A stretch of DNA of 64,000 bases from Nocardioides guangzhouensis. Its GTDB lineage: Bacteria > Actinomycetota > Actinomycetes > Propionibacteriales > Nocardioidaceae. The DNA lies in assembly GCF_004519545.1 (NCBI RefSeq), contig NZ_SDKM01000015.1, forward strand, positions 55,919-119,918, read 5' to 3'. The notes below the pieces were generated by a model. The model searched no databases and was not told the origin of the DNA. It saw only the letters and a program-made list of their open reading frames with translations. Below are positions 16,811 to 24,762 of the stretch, one piece after another (the first letter of the stretch is position 1; each line of letters starts with the position of its first letter). The position numbers and the translations under genes are program-made.

Positions 16811-17227
16811 TCAGGGCGCCAGACATGCGTCGTCGGCGGCGTCGGACTGCTCGTCCACCTCCATGTGGGCGGTGTACGCGCGGGTGACGGTCGCCGGCAC
16901 ACCGGGGATCAGGCTCAGGAGCTCGGCGTCGGACGTGACCGTGACGGTGATGTTGTCGCCGACCGAGAGACCTGAGGGGGCCGTGCTGAGGCCGACGCTG
17001 CCGGTCATCTGCGGCGCGAAGTCCGTGGCGAGGTCGTCTTGGCCACCCCAGCAGTCGCCCACCACGACCCGCCGGGCCACCTCGCGGGCAGCCGTGTTCG
17101 TCGACTCGGCGGTGAAGAAGTACCAGCCGAACTGGATGATGCCCATGACGATGGCCGCGAAGATCGGGAAGATCAGTGCGAACTCGATGACGGCAGAGCC
17201 GTCCTCGTCCCTGTGCCGTCTACGCAT
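16811..17227 (-). CDS. tadE: TadE-like pseudopilin
   Basis: This 138-residue protein has the TadE signature: DEDGSAVIEFALIFPIF, with Glu at +5 of the hydrophobic helix, then MGIIQFGWYFFTAEST and AAREVARRVV, and an exported C-terminal part with a cysteine pair (Cys in GDCWGG and DDACLAP). It is a minor pilin processed by prepilin peptidase. A strong purine-rich ribosome-binding site (GGAGGAGGGG) precedes ATG 17227. It forms a two-gene unit with the TadG-like gene, separate from the main tad operon. Confidence 0.9.
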   Translation of the reverse strand: MRRRHRDEDGSAVIEFALIFPIFAAIVMGIIQFGWYFFTAESTNTAAREVARRVVVGDCWGGQDDLATDFAPQMTGSVGLSTAPSGLSVGDNITVTVTSDAELLSLIPGVPATVTRAYTAHMEVDEQSDAADDACLAP

Positions 17228-17361
17228 CCTGAGCCCCTCCTCCGCAGAGGTATCCGTCCCCCGTTGCTTGCCACGAATGGCGAGACGAGTCTAGGTATCG
17301 GCGAGCGCCAATAAACCCCTCCGGACAAGAATCATCCGATTGGTGAGCGGTGGTAGTCATA

Positions 17362-17367
17362 TAGGGT
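17362..17367 (+). promoter_or_regulatory. TAGGGT -10 element for the second ROK gene
   Basis: TATAGGGT lies 33 nt before the chosen start. Transcription would begin near 17374, giving a short leader. The region is shared with the divergent tadE promoter. Confidence 0.4.
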
Positions 17368-17399
17368 CATCGGTCACCCGTGTACCCCGATGCGCCAGA

Positions 17400-18362
17400 A
17401 TGTGGCGCGTGGGTGAACAGGTCTGGATCGGTGTGGACGTCGGCGGCACCAAGGTGCTGGCCGGTGTCGTCGACGACGAGGGGCGGGTGCGCCGCACGGC
17501 CCTCCGCCGTACTCCGGGCCGCCGCGTCGACGTACGCATGGTCGAGGACGCGCTGACCGAAGCCGTCGAGGAGGCGGCAGGAGACGCCGAGGTGCTCGGC
17601 GTCGGTGTCGCCGCGGCGGGATTCGTCGACGCCGACGGTGAGCGGGTGATGTTCGCGCCGCACCTGCCCTGGGAGGACTCGCCACTGCGCGAGGTGCTGG
17701 CTGACCGCTGGGGCGTGCCTGTGGTCCTCGAGAACGATGCGACCGCAGCTACGCACGCTGAGGCGACGTACGGCGCGGCTCGCGGCGCTCGGGACGTCGT
17801 CGTCGTCACGCTTGGGACGGGGATCGGAGGCGGCCTGCTGCTCGACGGTTGTTTGCACCGAGGTCGCAACGGCATGGCTGGCGAGTTCGGCCACATGCAG
17901 GTCGTGCCCGGCGGGCTGGCCTGCGAGTGCGGCGGCTATGGATGCTGGGAGCAGTACTCGTCGGGCAGCGCACTGGTGCGCTTCGTCCGTGAGCGCCTCG
18001 GGATCCGGCCCACGGTCCTGGAGGACATGTGCCAGGGGAACCCGGCGCTGCTCACCGGCCCGATGGTGACCGACGCCGCGGGTGACGGCGACCTCCTGGC
18101 ACACGAGGCGTTCCAGCACGTGGGTGACTGGTTGGGCGTCGGCGTCGCGAACCTGGTCGCCGCGTTCGACCCTGACTGTGTGGTTATCGGCGGCGGGGTC
18201 TCGGCGGCGGGTGACCGGCTGCTGGACCCGGCCCGCACCGCCCTCGAGCGCACGCTGGTCGGGGCCGCGAGGAGGGAGATCCCGCCCGTGCTGCCGGCAA
18301 CCCTCGGCCCCGGGGCCGGGCTGGTCGGCGCCGCCGACCTCGCGCGTCAGACCCGGCGGTAG
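17400..18362 (+). CDS. ROK-family sugar kinase/glucokinase, second copy
   Basis: This 320-residue kinase is clearly a paralogue of the glucokinase at 14041-14985: DVGGTKVLAGVV, VVLENDATAATHAE, LGTGIGGGLL, and a variant zinc motif CECGGYGCWEQYSSG. The start could be ATG 17400 or GTG 17409. The active-site neighbourhood has NDATAAT in place of NDGNAAA, so sugar preference may differ. Its last 16 nt overlap the end of the convergent TIGR00300 gene. Confidence 0.88.
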   Translation: MWRVGEQVWIGVDVGGTKVLAGVVDDEGRVRRTALRRTPGRRVDVRMVEDALTEAVEEAAGDAEVLGVGVAAAGFVDADGERVMFAPHLPWEDSPLREVLADRWGVPVVLENDATAATHAEATYGAARGARDVVVVTLGTGIGGGLLLDGCLHRGRNGMAGEFGHMQVVPGGLACECGGYGCWEQYSSGSALVRFVRERLGIRPTVLEDMCQGNPALLTGPMVTDAAGDGDLLAHEAFQHVGDWLGVGVANLVAAFDPDCVVIGGGVSAAGDRLLDPARTALERTLVGAARREIPPVLPATLGPGAGLVGAADLARQTRR

Positions 18363-19573
18363 TCCGGCACCAGCTCCACGGCGAGCTGCTCGAGGAACAG
18401 GCCGACGTCGGTGACGATACCGCGCGCCTGCGAGGAGCCGCGGTCGGCCAGCTTGGTGACGGTGGCGGGGTTGATGTCCACGCAGACCAGCGGGATGGAG
18501 GCGGGGAGGATGTTGCCGGTGGCGACCGAGTGCAGCATGGTCGCCACCATCAGGCAGAAGCCGACGTCCGACAGTGCGCGGCGCATCGCGCGCTGGCCGT
18601 CGATCACGTCGGTGTAGACGTCCGGGAGCGGGCCGTCGTCGCGGACCGAGCCCACGAGCACGAACTCCTTGTCATGGGTCACCAGTGCGTGCATGATCCC
18701 GCCGGTCAGCACGCCGTTCTCCACGGCTGCGCGGATCGAGCCCTCCTTGCGGATCGTGTTCAGCGCACGGATGTGGTGCTCGTGGCCGTGCTCGACGCCT
18801 CGGCCCATGGCGAGGTCGACGCCGAGCGAGGTGCCGTACAGCGCGGACTCGATGTCGTGGGTGGCCAGCGCGTTGCCGGCGAAGAGGATGTCGACGAAGC
18901 CGGCGTGCACCAGCGCCATCATCGCGGGAGCCGCGCCGGTGTGGACGACGCCGGGGCCACCGACCCACAAGACCTTCTTGCCGGCGGTCTTCGCCTCCCG
19001 CATCCCGTCGGCGACCTGGCGCACCAGCACCGCCTGCGGCTTCTCCGACGACACGTCGGACTCCATGAAGCCGAAGCCGCCCTCGGGGCGGTCGTCGACC
19101 GGCGTGGTGACCTTGACGCCCGACGCTCCGCACACGACGTTCATGCCGGCCTGGACGTCGGCCATCGGCAGCGTGTAGACCCGGGTGCCGTCGACGATCA
19201 GGCCGCAGTCCATCTCGGGGTTCTCCACCTCGATCCAGCGGCCGCCGAGGCGGACCCGGGTGGGGAGGTTGGTGGTGGAGTAGAAGCCGTCGGGGAACAC
19301 GCCGTCCATCTCGGCCTCGGCGTACTCCGCCTCGCCGGGGTCGACCATGTTGACGCCGCGGGTCTGCAGCCGCATCAGCAGCCGTTGGAGGTCCTCGTCG
19401 TCGTCCGCGGTCACGGTGATCGTCGCGGTGGACATGTCCGCGGCCTCGTGGCCGACGTCGATGTGGTCGATGACCCAGTCGGCGCCGTACTCGCGGATGT
19501 CGTCGAGGACGCGCGACAGGATGCCGCTGTCCATCAGGTGGCCGGTGATCTCGACGTTCTCGCTCACAGTCAC
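18347..19573 (-). CDS. TIGR00300-family enzyme (LOR/SDH-like; possible ornithine cyclodeaminase)
   Basis: This 408-residue protein has an N-terminal ligand-binding domain (TVSENVEITGHLMDSGIL) and a C-terminal Rossmann-like region (VLWVGGPGVVHTGAAPAM, later CVDINPATVTKLADRG). That matches the TIGR00300/LOR-SDH domain family, whose archaeal and cyanobacterial relatives include ornithine cyclodeaminases (AgrE/ArgZ C-terminal part). The GTG at 19573 is preferred because a TAGGCT hexamer ends 7 nt upstream, as in leaderless genes here; a GTG six codons earlier is possible. Enzyme activity is inferred from family only. Confidence 0.75.
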   Translation of the reverse strand: MTVSENVEITGHLMDSGILSRVLDDIREYGADWVIDHIDVGHEAADMSTATITVTADDDEDLQRLLMRLQTRGVNMVDPGEAEYAEAEMDGVFPDGFYSTTNLPTRVRLGGRWIEVENPEMDCGLIVDGTRVYTLPMADVQAGMNVVCGASGVKVTTPVDDRPEGGFGFMESDVSSEKPQAVLVRQVADGMREAKTAGKKVLWVGGPGVVHTGAAPAMMALVHAGFVDILFAGNALATHDIESALYGTSLGVDLAMGRGVEHGHEHHIRALNTIRKEGSIRAAVENGVLTGGIMHALVTHDKEFVLVGSVRDDGPLPDVYTDVIDGQRAMRRALSDVGFCLMVATMLHSVATGNILPASIPLVCVDINPATVTKLADRGSSQARGIVTDVGLFLEQLAVELVPDYRRV

Positions 19574-19580
19574 GGTCGGC

Positions 19581-19586
19581 AGCCTA
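19581..19586 (-). promoter_or_regulatory. Leaderless-type -10 (TAGGCT) for the TIGR00300 gene
   Basis: The hexamer ends 7 nt before GTG 19573, so transcription would start at or next to the start codon. Confidence 0.55.
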
Positions 19587-19620
19587 GCCACTTCCCGGTG
19601 CCGTGCGCGGGCGGGTCCGG

Positions 19621-20076
19621 TCAGACGACGGCGCCGTCGTCACCGGGGTCGCGGGGGTCCTTCGACATGGTCGAGACCAGGTAGACGAACCCCCCGATGA
19701 ACCCGCCGACGAGGATCGCGCTCACCCACCCCGGGAGGTAGATCCCGAACACCAGCGCGACCAGCAGCACGATGGGTGCGCCGAACAGACCGACCCAGGC
19801 CAGCGCCCGCCGCGGCTCGGGGCGGGGGACCGGCGGCGGGGGCGGCGGGACGTAACGACCCTCGTCCTCCCACGGGAACGGGGAGTACGACGCGTCCTCG
19901 CCCTGCGCGCCGTCTCCCGGTCGCTCGGGGTCGCCCGGTAGCCGCTCGGCCGACGGCTCGTCGATCCGGTGCTCCTCGACGTGCTCGTCGAGGCGGGGGA
20001 GGTCGTCGACCGACGGCTGCTCGCCGTAGTTGGCGACGATCTGCCGCCAGGCCTCGTCCTCGTCACGCTTGCTCAC
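19621..20076 (-). CDS. Small membrane protein with acidic/proline-rich N-terminus
   Basis: This 151-residue protein of unknown function has a charged N-terminus (SKRDEDEAWRQIVANYGEQP), an acidic linker, a PPPPPPVPRPEP stretch (~78-90), and two transmembrane helices (~92-113 and ~117-137) at the end. It would be anchored with a long cytoplasmic N-terminal arm. TAGGCT lies 6 nt upstream of its GTG start. No family was recognised with confidence. Confidence 0.7.
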   Translation of the reverse strand: MSKRDEDEAWRQIVANYGEQPSVDDLPRLDEHVEEHRIDEPSAERLPGDPERPGDGAQGEDASYSPFPWEDEGRYVPPPPPPVPRPEPRRALAWVGLFGAPIVLLVALVFGIYLPGWVSAILVGGFIGGFVYLVSTMSKDPRDPGDDGAVV

Positions 20077-20082
20077 CCTGCG

Positions 20083-20088
20083 AGCCTA
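20083..20088 (-). promoter_or_regulatory. Leaderless-type -10 (TAGGCT) for the small membrane protein
   Basis: The hexamer is spaced 6 nt from GTG 20076, so the mRNA is probably leaderless. Confidence 0.5.
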
Positions 20089-20163
20089 CGTCGCGACGTA
20101 CCCCTCCCGTCGAGGTGGTTCGCGCCCCGCCTTCGAGTCCCTGCTGGGGAGTTCCGCTGTCCG

Positions 20164-20235
20164 TCCGGATAGTCCCAAACGTTCGAGGGTCCGACACGCC
20201 GACGGCGACCCCTCAAACGTTTGGGACTATCCGGA
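20164..20235. repeat. Long imperfect inverted repeat, ~28-bp arms
   Basis: The left arm (20164-20191) and right arm (20207-20235) differ by one mismatch and one extra base. They share TCCGGATAGTCCCAAACGTT-type sequence around a 15-nt loop. It lies 12 nt past the stop of the alpha/beta hydrolase and upstream of the small membrane protein. It may serve as a terminator, but the arms are unusually long and lower in GC than the surroundings, suggesting a mobile or REP-like palindrome. Confidence 0.8.
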
Positions 20236-20246
20236 GAGGGGGCCGG

Positions 20247-21032
20247 TCACTCGGGGTGCTGGGCGTGGGTGGTGGCGTGCACGAACGCGACGGACTCCTC
20301 GAAGATCGTCGGGGCGTCGTTGTCGAGGGTCGCCACGTGGTAGCTGTCGGGGAGCACCTTCTCGATCACGTCGATCGAGGACACGGACTCGAGCACCGCG
20401 CGGTGCGAGCCGGGATCGGCGACGTGGTCCTCGCTGGAGCAGAGGATCAGCAGCGGCTGGGTCACCTGCGGGAGCAGCGGCTGGAGCGCGCGGTAGAAGT
20501 CCAGCAGCGAGGCCGAGGCGTCGAGCGGGAGCCGGTCGTAGCCGAGCTCGGTCTGGCCGGGCTTCTTGATGTCGTCGACGATCCCGGGGAACGACTTCGT
20601 GACCCGGCGCAGCACCGGCAGCAGGTGCCGGCGCCAGTCGCGGTTGTCGACGGAGACGTTCACGCTGATCACGCCGGCGACGTCGGGTCCTCGCTTGGCG
20701 GCCAGCATCAGCGCCAGCGCGGCCCCCATGGAGAGGCCGCCGACGACCACGCGGTGGTTGTCGACCAGCAGCCGGTCCAGCCCGCGCTCGGCCTCGTCGT
20801 ACCACTCCCGCCAGGTGGTGCGGTTCAGGTCCTGCCAGCGGGTGCCGTGACCCGGCAGCAGCGGGACGTCGACGGCGTACCCACGCGTGGCGAGGAACTC
20901 GGCCCACGGCCGGATCGAGGCCGGGGAGCCGGTGAACCCGTGCAGGAGCAGGACTCCGACGGGACGCTCGGACTGGGTGAGCTCGGGGTGGGCCGCGGCG
21001 GACCACGCCGCGGTCGGTGACGATGTCGGCAC
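20247..21032 (-). CDS. Alpha/beta hydrolase, carboxylesterase/monoacylglycerol lipase type
   Basis: This 261-residue hydrolase has the oxyanion loop LLLHGFTGSP, nucleophile elbow GGLSMGAAL (Ser), acid in SSEDHVADP and His in SYHVATLDND, an Est30-like catalytic triad layout. It is cytoplasmic and probably cleaves carboxyl esters or monoglycerides. GTG 21032 is taken as start; a longer frame to 21077 lacks family similarity. It is divergent from the PlsC-type acyltransferase, which suggests a lipid connection. Confidence 0.85.
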   Translation of the reverse strand: MPTSSPTAAWSAAAHPELTQSERPVGVLLLHGFTGSPASIRPWAEFLATRGYAVDVPLLPGHGTRWQDLNRTTWREWYDEAERGLDRLLVDNHRVVVGGLSMGAALALMLAAKRGPDVAGVISVNVSVDNRDWRRHLLPVLRRVTKSFPGIVDDIKKPGQTELGYDRLPLDASASLLDFYRALQPLLPQVTQPLLILCSSEDHVADPGSHRAVLESVSSIDVIEKVLPDSYHVATLDNDAPTIFEESVAFVHATTHAQHPE

Positions 21033-21156
21033 GTGAGAATGATGGCACCGCCCCACCCCCCGTGCGGGTGACCACACGGGGTGGTTTTGGGGCTAGTGTT
21101 CACTCGGCGGGTCGGCGATCGGGGGCCGACCGGGAGACAGCGTGAGGAGGCCGCCG

Positions 21157-21888
21157 GTGTTCTACTGGTTCCTGAAGTGGATCGCCATCGGTCCGTTGCT
21201 GCGGCTCATCTTCCGACCCCAGGCGTATGGCGTGGAGAACGTCCCCGACGAGGGCCCGGTGATCCTCGCCAGCAACCACCTGTCGTACGCCGACTGGCTG
21301 TTCATGCCGCTCACGCTGAGCCGCCGGGTCAGCTTCGTGGCGAAGGCGGAGTACTTCACCACACCCGGCCTCAAGGGCTGGATCCAGAAGCACTTCTTCC
21401 GCGGGTCCGGGCAGATCCCGATCGACCGCTCTGGCGCCAGCGCCGCCGAGGGTGCGCTCACCTCGGCCAAGGGGATCCTGTCGAAGGGCGAGATCTTCGG
21501 GATCTACCCCGAGGGCACCCGCTCCCACGACGGCAAGCTCTACCGCGGCAAGACCGGCGTCGCCCGGCTGGCGCTCGAGACCGGCGTCCCGGTGATCCCG
21601 GTGGCGGTGGTCGGCACCGACGTGGTGGCCCCGCCCGGCAAGACCTTCGGCTCGTTCACCCGCCCGATCGTGCGCTTCGGCAAGCCGCTCGACTTCAGCC
21701 GTTACGAGGGCCTCGAGAACGACCGCTACATCCTGCGCTCGATCACCGACGAGATCATGTACGAGATCATGAACCTCTCCGGCCAGGAGTACGTCGACAT
21801 GTACGCCACCCGCGCCAAGGAGGAGTCCAAGCGGCTCGAGCGCGAGGCCGCGGCCGAGGACGCGAGCGAGAAGAAGAAGGCGTCCTGA
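21157..21888 (+). CDS. plsC: 1-acyl-sn-glycerol-3-phosphate acyltransferase (PlsC family)
   Basis: This 243-residue acyltransferase has the catalytic NHLSYADW (HxxxxD), the substrate motif YPEGTRSHDGK, and VIPVAVVGTD. It makes phosphatidic acid from lysophosphatidate at the membrane. The GTG at 21157 is chosen because AGGAGG lies about 6 nt upstream; a GTG five codons earlier would place that site inside the gene. The Lys/Glu-rich C-terminus (~215-243) is a variable extension. In M. tuberculosis the equivalent gene (Rv2182c) lies beside the ArsA/DUF5304 pair. Confidence 0.92.
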   Translation: MFYWFLKWIAIGPLLRLIFRPQAYGVENVPDEGPVILASNHLSYADWLFMPLTLSRRVSFVAKAEYFTTPGLKGWIQKHFFRGSGQIPIDRSGASAAEGALTSAKGILSKGEIFGIYPEGTRSHDGKLYRGKTGVARLALETGVPVIPVAVVGTDVVAPPGKTFGSFTRPIVRFGKPLDFSRYEGLENDRYILRSITDEIMYEIMNLSGQEYVDMYATRAKEESKRLEREAAAEDASEKKKAS

Positions 21889-21929
21889 CGGCGCTCGACG
21901 GGCGCCCGTGGTGGCGCGAGGCCGCCGGG

Positions 21930-23045
21930 GTGGCCGTCCAGGACGGCATGTTCCGAGCGGTCGCGGTGCTCCGGGTGCTGCTCCTCGCGAACGCCGTCGC
22001 GCTCAACGTCTACCGCCGCGACAACTTCGTCCACCCGACCGCGGGCCTCGTGCTGGTGCTGGTCATGGTCGCGTGGACCTTCGTCGCGAACTGGGCGTAC
22101 GCCGACCGGCGGAGGCGGCGGCCCCCGCTGCTGGTGGCGGACCTGCTGGTCGCGGTGGCCCTGATCGCCGCGACCCCCTGGGTGAAGGGCGCCGGCTTCA
22201 ACGCGACCCTGCCCGGCTACTGGGTGATGGGTGCCCTCCTCGCGTGGGCCATCCACTGGCGCCTGGTCGGCGGCACGGTCGCCGCCTGCGCCCTGGTCGC
22301 AGCGGACCTGCTGTCCCGGCAGGAGATGAACCAGACCAACTACGGCAACGTGTTCCTGCTGCTGCTCGGCGGGGTCGTGGTCGGCTACCTCGTCGACCTG
22401 CTCCAGCGGATGGCGGTGGCCCGCGACGTCGCCGAGCGCGAGGCCGCGGTCGCCGGCGAGCGGGCCCGGCTGGCCCGGGCGGTCCACGACGGGGTGCTGC
22501 AGGTGCTCGCGCTCGTGCAGCGTCGGGGCGGCGAGCCCGGCGGCGACGCCGAGCTCGGCCGGCTCGCCGGTGAGCAGGAGCAGGCGCTGCGCGCGCTGAT
22601 CCGGCAGCAGGACGCGCTGCAGGTGCCGACCGACGAGGACGGCGAGGTCGACCTCGGGCCGGTGCTCGAGGCGCTCGGGCTGCTCCGGTCGCCGCGGGTG
22701 AGTGTGGCCACCCCGGGGACGCCGGTCCCGCTGCCGGCGCAGTCCGCCGGCGAGGTCGAGGCCGTGGTCCGCGCCTGCCTGCACAACGTCGAGGTCCACG
22801 TCGGCGACGACGCCCCGGCGTGGGTGCTGCTGGAGGACCTGGGCGACCGGGTGGTGGTGAGCGTCCGCGACGAGGGGCCGGGCATCGCGGACGGCCGGCT
22901 CGCCGCTGCGGAGGCCGAGGGACGGTTGGGGGTCAGCGGCTCGATCCGCGGCCGGGTCGCCGACCTGGGCGGCACCGCGGAGCTGATCACCGGGGCCTTC
23001 GGGACCGAGTGGGAGCTCACCTTCCCCCGGGACCCAGAGCGGTAG
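21930..23045 (+). CDS. macS: MacS-type sensor histidine kinase
   Basis: The 371-residue kinase has an N-terminal membrane module of about five helices (~8-155, the DUF5931 region of MacS kinases), a dimerisation helix with phosphoacceptor His in RAVHDGVLQVLALVQRR (~188), and a HATPase domain with CLHNVEVHV and RDEGPGI. The start is uncertain: GTG 21930 or ATG 21948. It partners the MacR-type regulator two genes downstream, the pair described in Streptomyces as MacRS. The frame stays open into plsC, but no earlier start is convincing. Confidence 0.85.
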   Translation: MAVQDGMFRAVAVLRVLLLANAVALNVYRRDNFVHPTAGLVLVLVMVAWTFVANWAYADRRRRRPPLLVADLLVAVALIAATPWVKGAGFNATLPGYWVMGALLAWAIHWRLVGGTVAACALVAADLLSRQEMNQTNYGNVFLLLLGGVVVGYLVDLLQRMAVARDVAEREAAVAGERARLARAVHDGVLQVLALVQRRGGEPGGDAELGRLAGEQEQALRALIRQQDALQVPTDEDGEVDLGPVLEALGLLRSPRVSVATPGTPVPLPAQSAGEVEAVVRACLHNVEVHVGDDAPAWVLLEDLGDRVVVSVRDEGPGIADGRLAAAEAEGRLGVSGSIRGRVADLGGTAELITGAFGTEWELTFPRDPER

Positions 23046-23048
23046 TCC

Positions 23049-23054
23049 TAGGCT
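23049..23054 (+). promoter_or_regulatory. Leaderless-type -10 (TAGGCT) for the flavin-reductase-like gene
   Basis: It starts 3 nt after the macS stop and ends 7 nt before GTG 23062. An internal promoter therefore lies inside the macS-macR cluster. Confidence 0.5.
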
Positions 23055-23061
23055 CGGCCGC

Positions 23062-23571
23062 GTGACCATCCACGACACCCACCCGTTCCTCGACCCCGAG
23101 TCCGAGCGCGACCCGGTGCGTCGGTTCCGGGGCCGGCTCGGGGGAGCGGTGTCCCTCTGGACCACCGGGACCGGTCGCGAGCGGGCCGGGCTCACGGTCT
23201 CGTCGCTGATGGTGGCCGGCGGCGAGCCGGCGCGGGTGCTGGCGCTGGTGGACCCCGACTCCGACCTCGCCGACGCCCTGCCCACCACCGGCCGAGCCGT
23301 CGTACAGCTGCTCCGCTGGGGGCACCGCGCCCTGGCCGACGCCTTCGCCGGCACCGCGCCCGCGCCCGGTGGCGCGTTCGCCCAGGCGGCCTGGGAGGAG
23401 ACCTCCTGGGGTCCCCGGCTGGCCGACGCCGCCACCTGGGCCGGGGTGGCCCTCGAGTCGACGACCGAGGTCGGGTGGTCGCTGCTGCTGACCGCGACCG
23501 TCGAGCACGTCGAGATCGGCTCCGAGGACGACGCGCTGGTGCACCGGCGGGGGCGCTACGTGCGGCCCTGA
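23062..23571 (+). CDS. Flavin-reductase-like FMN-binding protein
   Basis: The 169-residue protein has a split-barrel flavin reductase-like layout: RFRGRLGGAVSLWTTG and RAGLTVSSLMVAGGEPARVLALVDPDSDLADAL, resembling the FMN-binding S/T-rich segment of this family, and a C-terminal VEHVEIG. It probably binds flavin; a role as a reductase or simple flavin-binding protein cannot be separated. The gene sits between macS and macR, an arrangement I recall from other actinobacteria. Confidence 0.78.
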   Translation: MTIHDTHPFLDPESERDPVRRFRGRLGGAVSLWTTGTGRERAGLTVSSLMVAGGEPARVLALVDPDSDLADALPTTGRAVVQLLRWGHRALADAFAGTAPAPGGAFAQAAWEETSWGPRLADAATWAGVALESTTEVGWSLLLTATVEHVEIGSEDDALVHRRGRYVRP

Positions 23572-23586
23572 GCGGCCTTCTCTGAC

Positions 23587-23592
23587 TAGGGT
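23587..23592 (+). promoter_or_regulatory. Leaderless-type -10 (TAGGGT) for macR
   Basis: TAGGGT is spaced 7 nt from ATG 23600. It decides that start against the in-frame GTG at 23591, which overlaps the hexamer. Confidence 0.6.
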
Positions 23593-23599
23593 GACCGTC

Positions 23600-24274
23600 A
23601 TGAGCGACGGGGACGCGCAGCAGCCGGTGCGGGTGATGGTGGTCGACGACCACCCGATGTGGCGGGACGCGGTGGAGCGCGACCTCGCCGCGGCTGGTTT
23701 CGACGTGGTCGCGGTCGCGGCCAACGGCACCGAGGCGCTGGCCCGGTTCCCCGCCGCGCGGCCCGGCGTGGTCGTGCTGGACCTGCAGATCCCGGCGCCG
23801 AACGGCGTCGAGGTGACCGCGGAGGTGGTCCGTCTGGACCCCTCGGCCCGGGTGCTGATCCTCTCGGCCAGCGGCGAGCAGGACGACGTGCTCGACGCGG
23901 TGAAGGCCGGCGCCACCGGGTACCTGGTGAAGTCGGCGTCCAGCGCCGAGCTCCTCGACGCCGTACGCCGTGTGTCCCGCGGCGACACCGTGTTCACCCC
24001 CGGCCTGGCCGGCCTGGTGCTGGGCGAGTTCCGCCGCATGCTCGACGCCCCGCCGTCCGACGACGGCTCCTCGCGCCTCACCGAGCGCGAGACCGAGGTG
24101 CTGCGCCTGGTCGCGAAGGGCCTGTCCTACAAGCAGATCGCCGAGCGGCTGGTGCTCTCGCACCGCACCGTCCAGAACCACGTCCAGAACACCCTGCGCA
24201 AGCTGCAGCTGCACAACCGCGTCCAGCTGACCCGCTACGCGATCGAGCAGGGCCTCGACGACGAGGACGAGTGA
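23600..24274 (+). CDS. macR: MacR-type NarL/FixJ response regulator
   Basis: This 224-residue regulator has a receiver domain (VVDDHPMWRD; phosphoacceptor Asp in VVVLDLQIPAPNG; Lys in YLVKSAS) and a LuxR helix-turn-helix (~155-215, RLTERETEVLRLVAKGLSYKQIAERL). It is the expected partner of the MacS kinase. In Streptomyces MacR controls membrane and cell-envelope genes; the same is inferred here. It overlaps the acetyltransferase gene by 4 nt (GTGA). Confidence 0.92.
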   Translation: MSDGDAQQPVRVMVVDDHPMWRDAVERDLAAAGFDVVAVAANGTEALARFPAARPGVVVLDLQIPAPNGVEVTAEVVRLDPSARVLILSASGEQDDVLDAVKAGATGYLVKSASSAELLDAVRRVSRGDTVFTPGLAGLVLGEFRRMLDAPPSDDGSSRLTERETEVLRLVAKGLSYKQIAERLVLSHRTVQNHVQNTLRKLQLHNRVQLTRYAIEQGLDDEDE

Positions 24275-24753
24275 CCGCCTTCCGCGCGGCCAGCCCCGCC
24301 GATGCGGTGGCCCTGCGCGACCTCGAGCGGGACGCGGGCCTGGCGGCGCTGGGCCACATCTTCCCGCCGGACCGGTACCCGTACCCGGAGACGGCCGTGC
24401 TGGCGCGCTGGGCGCTGGTGCTGGACGACCCGGACGTGCGGGTGGAGGTCGTCGAGGGCGAGGCGGGGCTCGACTGCGTCGTGGCGTGGGACGTCGGCAG
24501 CGTGCGCCACCTCGCGGTGCGGCCGGACGCGTGGGGGAGCGGGCTGGCGCGGCAGGCGATGAACCGGGCGCTCGCCGGGATCGCGGCCGGTGGTCTCGGC
24601 CGGGCGGTGCTCTGGTGCCTGGCGGACAACGGACGGGCACGCGGGTTCTACGAGCACCTGGGTTGGCGGACCACCGGGCGCGAGCAGGAGGCGGGGTGGC
24701 CGCCGTACCCGACCGAGGTGGAGTACGCCGCCCCGACCGGCGCGGCTGTGTAG
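24271..24753 (+). CDS. GNAT-family N-acetyltransferase
   Basis: The 160-residue acetyltransferase has the GNAT core: VRHLAVRPDAWGSGLARQAM for motif A (acetyl-CoA pyrophosphate loop), then WCLADNGRARGFYEHLGWR for motif B. The GTG start overlaps the macR stop, so it is coupled to the regulator. The substrate is unknown. The stop codon TAG is itself the first three bases of a TAGATT -10 hexamer for the next gene. Confidence 0.88.
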   Translation: MTAFRAASPADAVALRDLERDAGLAALGHIFPPDRYPYPETAVLARWALVLDDPDVRVEVVEGEAGLDCVVAWDVGSVRHLAVRPDAWGSGLARQAMNRALAGIAAGGLGRAVLWCLADNGRARGFYEHLGWRTTGREQEAGWPPYPTEVEYAAPTGAAV

Positions 24754-24756
24754 ATT
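24751..24756 (+). promoter_or_regulatory. Leaderless-type -10 (TAGATT) overlapping a stop codon
   Basis: The hexamer uses the TAG stop of the acetyltransferase and is spaced 6 nt from GTG 24763. Confidence 0.55.
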
Positions 24757-24762
24757 CGCAGC

